A DNA stretch of 9,644 nt. Source: an uncultured Eubacteriales bacterium. GTDB lineage: Bacteria; Bacillota; Clostridia; Lachnospirales; CAG-274. This document shows, piece by piece, positions 6,972 through 9,644 of the stretch. The translations under genes were made by a program, and so were the position numbers. Below the pieces are notes generated by a model. That model worked only from the letters and a program-made list of their open reading frames with translations. It ran no database searches and was not told the origin of the DNA. How positions within the stretch are numbered: position 1 is the first letter of the stretch; each line of letters begins with the position of its first letter. The DNA lies in assembly GCA_902497185.1 (NCBI GenBank), contig CABVEG010000046.1, positions 1 to 9,644 of the forward strand, given 5' to 3'.

Positions 6972-8624
6972 TCAATCAAAGCAGCTTCCGCCCAAAAATT
7001 CTCTTATCAGCGAATTTGTAGGTATATCCTGAGGATTTATGGCAAGAAAACTATTTAAAAGATTAAGAAGTCTTTTAGCCTCAGTATAACCACTTTCTGA
7101 CTTATCAAGATTAAAAAGTAAAGGCTCAGCAATTACTTTGAGTACACACATTTCATATATCAAGGCAGAATTAAATGTAACATCTGCATTTTCCTGAAAT
7201 GGAAATATGTTTTCTTCCTCACCTTTTAATACCTTATGCCACATATTTATTGTACTGCTGGCAGAAAAACCTCTGAAAAAATGATCCCTTACTATTCTTC
7301 TTATAAGCCTTGTATCTGTTGTAGATATTCTGTTGTGTTCATCAATGTTAAGCTGTGTAAGAGCACTTATATAGATCTTAAATTTATCCTCACCCTGTAT
7401 CCTTGGTGTAAGTGCATCATTAAGTCCGTGAATACCCTCTATAATAAGTACATCGTCCTCCTGAAGCTTTATTTTTTTACCCTTCATCTTTGGTTCACCT
7501 GTAGTAAAATCATAAAGTGGAGTTTCTACCTCTTCTCCCTTTTTAAGAGCAATAAGTTCATTATTCAGTTTCTCTATTTCGAGAGTATTTATATTTTCAA
7601 AATTCTTTGTACCATCCTCTTCAAAAGGAATTTCCTCCCTTGGCTTATAATAATCATCAAGAGATATCATATGCGGCTTAATTCCTATTACCTTTAGCTG
7701 AACGCAAAGACGTTTTGAAAACGTTGTTTTGCCTGAGGATGAAGGGCCTGCAATAAATACAAACTTTTTACCGCTTTTGTGTATTTCATCAGCTATCTGG
7801 GCAATTTTCTTTTCCTGTAATGCCTCTGCAATCAATATAAGCTCCTTAATTTCTCCATTACTAATAGCATCATTAAGACTGCATACGGCAGATACATTTA
7901 AAATTTCTGACCATTTGTTATATTCTTTAAAAATGTTTGTCAACTTTGGATATTTTAAATATGTATTAAGGGTTCCCGGATTTTTAGATGACTCAAACTG
8001 CAATACAAAACCGTCACTATGCTTAACCAAATCAAAAATTTCAATATATTTTGTGGAAGGTACCATTGTTCCGTAAAGATAATCGTAATAATCATTTATC
8101 TTATAAAGTGATACACTTGTAGCTTTAATATATTTAAGCTCCTTTTTACAATTAATAAGATTGTTTGCCGTAAATATTTCCTCTGCTTCCGATACTGTTA
8201 CCTGCAATTTTTCAATAGGAAAATCAGACTTAACCATTTCCCTCATTTCTGTTTTTATTTTATTCAAAAGGTCTTTTGTTATTTCTATGCCCCTTATTGT
8301 ACAGAAATAATTTTCATTAATAGTATGCTCTACCCATACAACAGCACCTCTGCCCAGTATTTTTCTGACAGATGCAAGCATAATGAATATTGCGCTTCTC
8401 TGGTAAACTCTAAACCCAAGTTTAGATGTAATGTCCATAAATTCAACATTACAGTCATCATTAATTCTAAAATTCAAATCCCTTTCAATATTGTCAACCT
8501 TTGCCGCTAAAATAGGATGATTAGTCGCATCTTTATACAGCTTGCTAAGCTGTAGCAATGATGTATTTGAATCGACTCTTACATCTTTTTTAATGTTCAC
8601 AATATGCACATTAAAATACTTCAT
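6972..8624 (-). CDS. Uridine kinase-like nucleoside kinase fused to a threonyl-tRNA synthetase-like TGS/editing module
   Basis: This 550-residue protein joins two modules. Residues 1-63 resemble a TGS domain. Residues 64-205 resemble the second additional (editing) domain of ThrRS, with DITSKLGFRVYQRSA at 64-78 and DYLYGTMVPSTKY at 181-193. From about 270 on it is a P-loop kinase of the uridine kinase/phosphoribulokinase family. It has FIAGPSSSGKTTFSKRL (290-306) with Walker A at 293-301, SLDDYYKPRE (321-330), YDF at 371-373, IIEGIHGLN (394-402) and the lid-like RLIRRIVRD (439-447). This fused architecture is common in Clostridia and Thermotogae and is usually annotated as uridine or nucleoside kinase. 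Substrate preference is not provable from sequence. The four metal ligands of the ThrRS editing site are replaced, so editing is unlikely. The ATG at 8624 follows GGGGGA at 8631-8636 and is 24 bases after the nif3 stop. Confidence 0.88.
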   Translation of the reverse strand: MKYFNVHIVNIKKDVRVDSNTSLLQLSKLYKDATNHPILAAKVDNIERDLNFRINDDCNVEFMDITSKLGFRVYQRSAIFIMLASVRKILGRGAVVWVEHTINENYFCTIRGIEITKDLLNKIKTEMREMVKSDFPIEKLQVTVSEAEEIFTANNLINCKKELKYIKATSVSLYKINDYYDYLYGTMVPSTKYIEIFDLVKHSDGFVLQFESSKNPGTLNTYLKYPKLTNIFKEYNKWSEILNVSAVCSLNDAISNGEIKELILIAEALQEKKIAQIADEIHKSGKKFVFIAGPSSSGKTTFSKRLCVQLKVIGIKPHMISLDDYYKPREEIPFEEDGTKNFENINTLEIEKLNNELIALKKGEEVETPLYDFTTGEPKMKGKKIKLQEDDVLIIEGIHGLNDALTPRIQGEDKFKIYISALTQLNIDEHNRISTTDTRLIRRIVRDHFFRGFSASSTINMWHKVLKGEEENIFPFQENADVTFNSALIYEMCVLKVIAEPLLFNLDKSESGYTEAKRLLNLLNSFLAINPQDIPTNSLIREFLGGSCFD

Positions 8625-8648
8625 AAAAACTCCCCCTCTGATTATAAA

Positions 8649-9440
8649 TTATACAATATTAAGAGTCTGACCGTTTATCTTTGACTTGACAAATTCAGCA
8701 CCCTTAACTTTATCTGATAAAATATTATACAAGGTATCAACAACTATTACTTCTGTCAGATAATGTGTACCGTCAATAAGGCACAAATCCAAGTCCTCTG
8801 CAATCTGTGCATTATGGTAGCCCACATCTCCTGTAATATAAGCCTGACAGCCCTCTTCCTTAGCCTTTGACATAAATTCAAAGTCTGCGCCTGCACCTGT
8901 GCATAAAGCCACCTTTTTTATCACCCTATCCATACTTCCGTTAACAACAAGGCTTTCAGCTCCTAATTTTGCTTTAACAAAACTAATAAAATCACTGAAT
9001 TTAACAGGTGACTTTAAATCACCCTGCCTTCCCATATAATTCTCATCGCCCATTGGTACAAGTCCCTTTACGTTGTCAAGTTCCAAAAGTTTTGCCAAGG
9101 TATAATTAGTACCATAATCCGCTATATCAAGATTAGTATGGGCTGAATATACAATAATATCATTTTTAATAACCTTTGCTATTTTAACAGATAAAGGAGC
9201 ATCAAAATTCAGATTTTTTACAGCCTTGAAAATAAAGGGGTGATGGGTAATTATCATATTAGCACCAATATTTACAGCCTCATCAATAACTGCTGCTGAA
9301 CAGTCAAGAGCAATAAGTGCCTTATTTACATCAGAATTTTTGTCACCAGCCATTATTCCCACATTATCCCAGCTGCAGCAAATATTTTCAGGTGCAATTT
9401 CATTTATTATATTTATAATATCTATAGCTTTTACAGACAT
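8649..9440 (-). CDS. Nif3/YqfO-like dinuclear metal-binding protein
   Basis: This 263-residue protein belongs to the Nif3-like family, often labelled GTP cyclohydrolase 1 type 2 although the physiological role is unsettled. Conserved blocks are SWDNVG (23-28), THHPFIF (65-71), SAHTNLD (99-105), GDVGYHN (204-210) and DGTHYLTE (223-230). The likely metal ligands are His66, His67, Asp105, His226 and Glu230. The usual GHxxTE reads THYLTE here. The size shows it lacks the middle PII-like insert of about 100 residues found in Bacillus YqfO, so it is the short form. GGAGGTGA at 9445-9452 precedes the ATG at 9440. The start overlaps the end of trmK by 10 bases, which implies translational coupling. 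The trmK-nif3 pair is conserved across Firmicutes, and B. subtilis has sigA just upstream. Confidence 0.93.
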   Translation of the reverse strand: MSVKAIDIINIINEIAPENICCSWDNVGIMAGDKNSDVNKALIALDCSAAVIDEAVNIGANMIITHHPFIFKAVKNLNFDAPLSVKIAKVIKNDIIVYSAHTNLDIADYGTNYTLAKLLELDNVKGLVPMGDENYMGRQGDLKSPVKFSDFISFVKAKLGAESLVVNGSMDRVIKKVALCTGAGADFEFMSKAKEEGCQAYITGDVGYHNAQIAEDLDLCLIDGTHYLTEVIVVDTLYNILSDKVKGAEFVKSKINGQTLNIV

Positions 9441-9644
9441 TTTTTCACCTCCAAATAGCTTTCCTTTAATTTTACAAGTTTGTCATAAGCAGAAGTACCT
9501 TCCTTGCCATTTTCCTTCATATTTTTAAGTACCATTAAAAGTTTATTTAATTCAATTTTAATATATTCCTTTAAAACAGGTGATTTTGACTCAATAAGTC
9601 TTTTGCCAAAGAGATATTCAATTTCAGTATATTTTTCTTGTCCT
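9431..9644 (-). CDS. trmK: tRNA (adenine-22-N1)-methyltransferase, C-terminal 70 residues (cut by window edge)
   Basis: I translated the right edge by hand in the minus-strand frame starting at 9643. It gives 70 residues ending at TAA 9433-9431. The fragment contains YTEIEYLFGKRLIESKSP followed by a charged helical stretch, matching the C-terminal region of TrmK (an FGP.L....P pattern and then a coiled-coil helix pair). TrmK methylates N1 of A22 in tRNAs with S-adenosylmethionine. The catalytic Rossmann fold lies outside the window. Placement directly upstream of nif3, with a 10-base overlap, is the standard Firmicutes arrangement and is half of the evidence. The fragment alone is short, so the name rests on the motif plus the synteny. 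Confidence 0.83.
   Translation of the reverse strand, partial: GQEKYTEIEYLFGKRLIESKSPVLKEYIKIELNKLLMVLKNMKENGKEGTSAYDKLVKLKESYLEVKKCL

Noticed and set aside
7236..8510. Plus-strand open frames at 7236-7697, 7729-8076 and 8325-8510
   Set aside because: They are antisense to the intact kinase gene, which carries clear motifs throughout. They have no ribosome site or recognisable domain.
9340..9528. Plus-strand open frame at the right edge
   Set aside because: It is antisense to the nif3 start and the trmK end, both supported by motifs, overlap and ribosome site.

Overview
This window is AT-rich, about one third G+C by eye, and almost entirely coding. It carries strong AGGAGG-type ribosome binding sites and house-keeping genes in an order typical of Firmicutes. 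The start of the RNA polymerase omega subunit (MLRPSY), the TGS-containing uridine kinase-like protein and the trmK-nif3 pair suggest class Clostridia, possibly Lachnospiraceae or a relative. That placement is inference from gene content, not a database match. I see no insertion sequence, phage gene, CRISPR array, tRNA or rRNA.

The left part (1-5005, minus strand) is one tight operon, read from right to left. Its order is yicC (endoribonuclease), gmk (guanylate kinase), rpoZ (omega), priA (primosomal helicase), def (peptide deformylase) and fmt (Met-tRNA formyltransferase, cut by the window edge). Gaps are 1 to 63 bases once starts are corrected. A candidate promoter lies at about 5047-5052, and a hairpin sits between rpoZ and priA. 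fmt and def are the two ends of the formyl-methionine cycle. gmk and rpoZ link GMP metabolism to transcription, and priA handles replication restart. Compared with the familiar Bacillus order (rqcH, yicC, remA, gmk, rpoZ, coaBC, priA, def, fmt), remA and coaBC are missing here.

The middle (5006-6959) holds a 147-base divergent promoter region and rqcH on the plus strand. RqcH is the ribosome quality control factor that adds alanine tails to stalled nascent chains. The gene ends at a strong hairpin that can terminate transcription on both strands.

The right part (6972-9644, minus strand) is a second operon: the 3' end of trmK (tRNA A22 methyltransferase), nif3 (a metal-binding YqfO/Nif3 protein) and a uridine kinase-like protein fused to a degenerate threonyl-tRNA synthetase editing module. 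It converges on rqcH at the shared terminator.

I found no convincing undescribed system. The best leads are a long acidic, internally repeated tail on omega, the loss of all four editing-site metal ligands in the kinase's synthetase-like module, and the two genes missing from a conserved operon.
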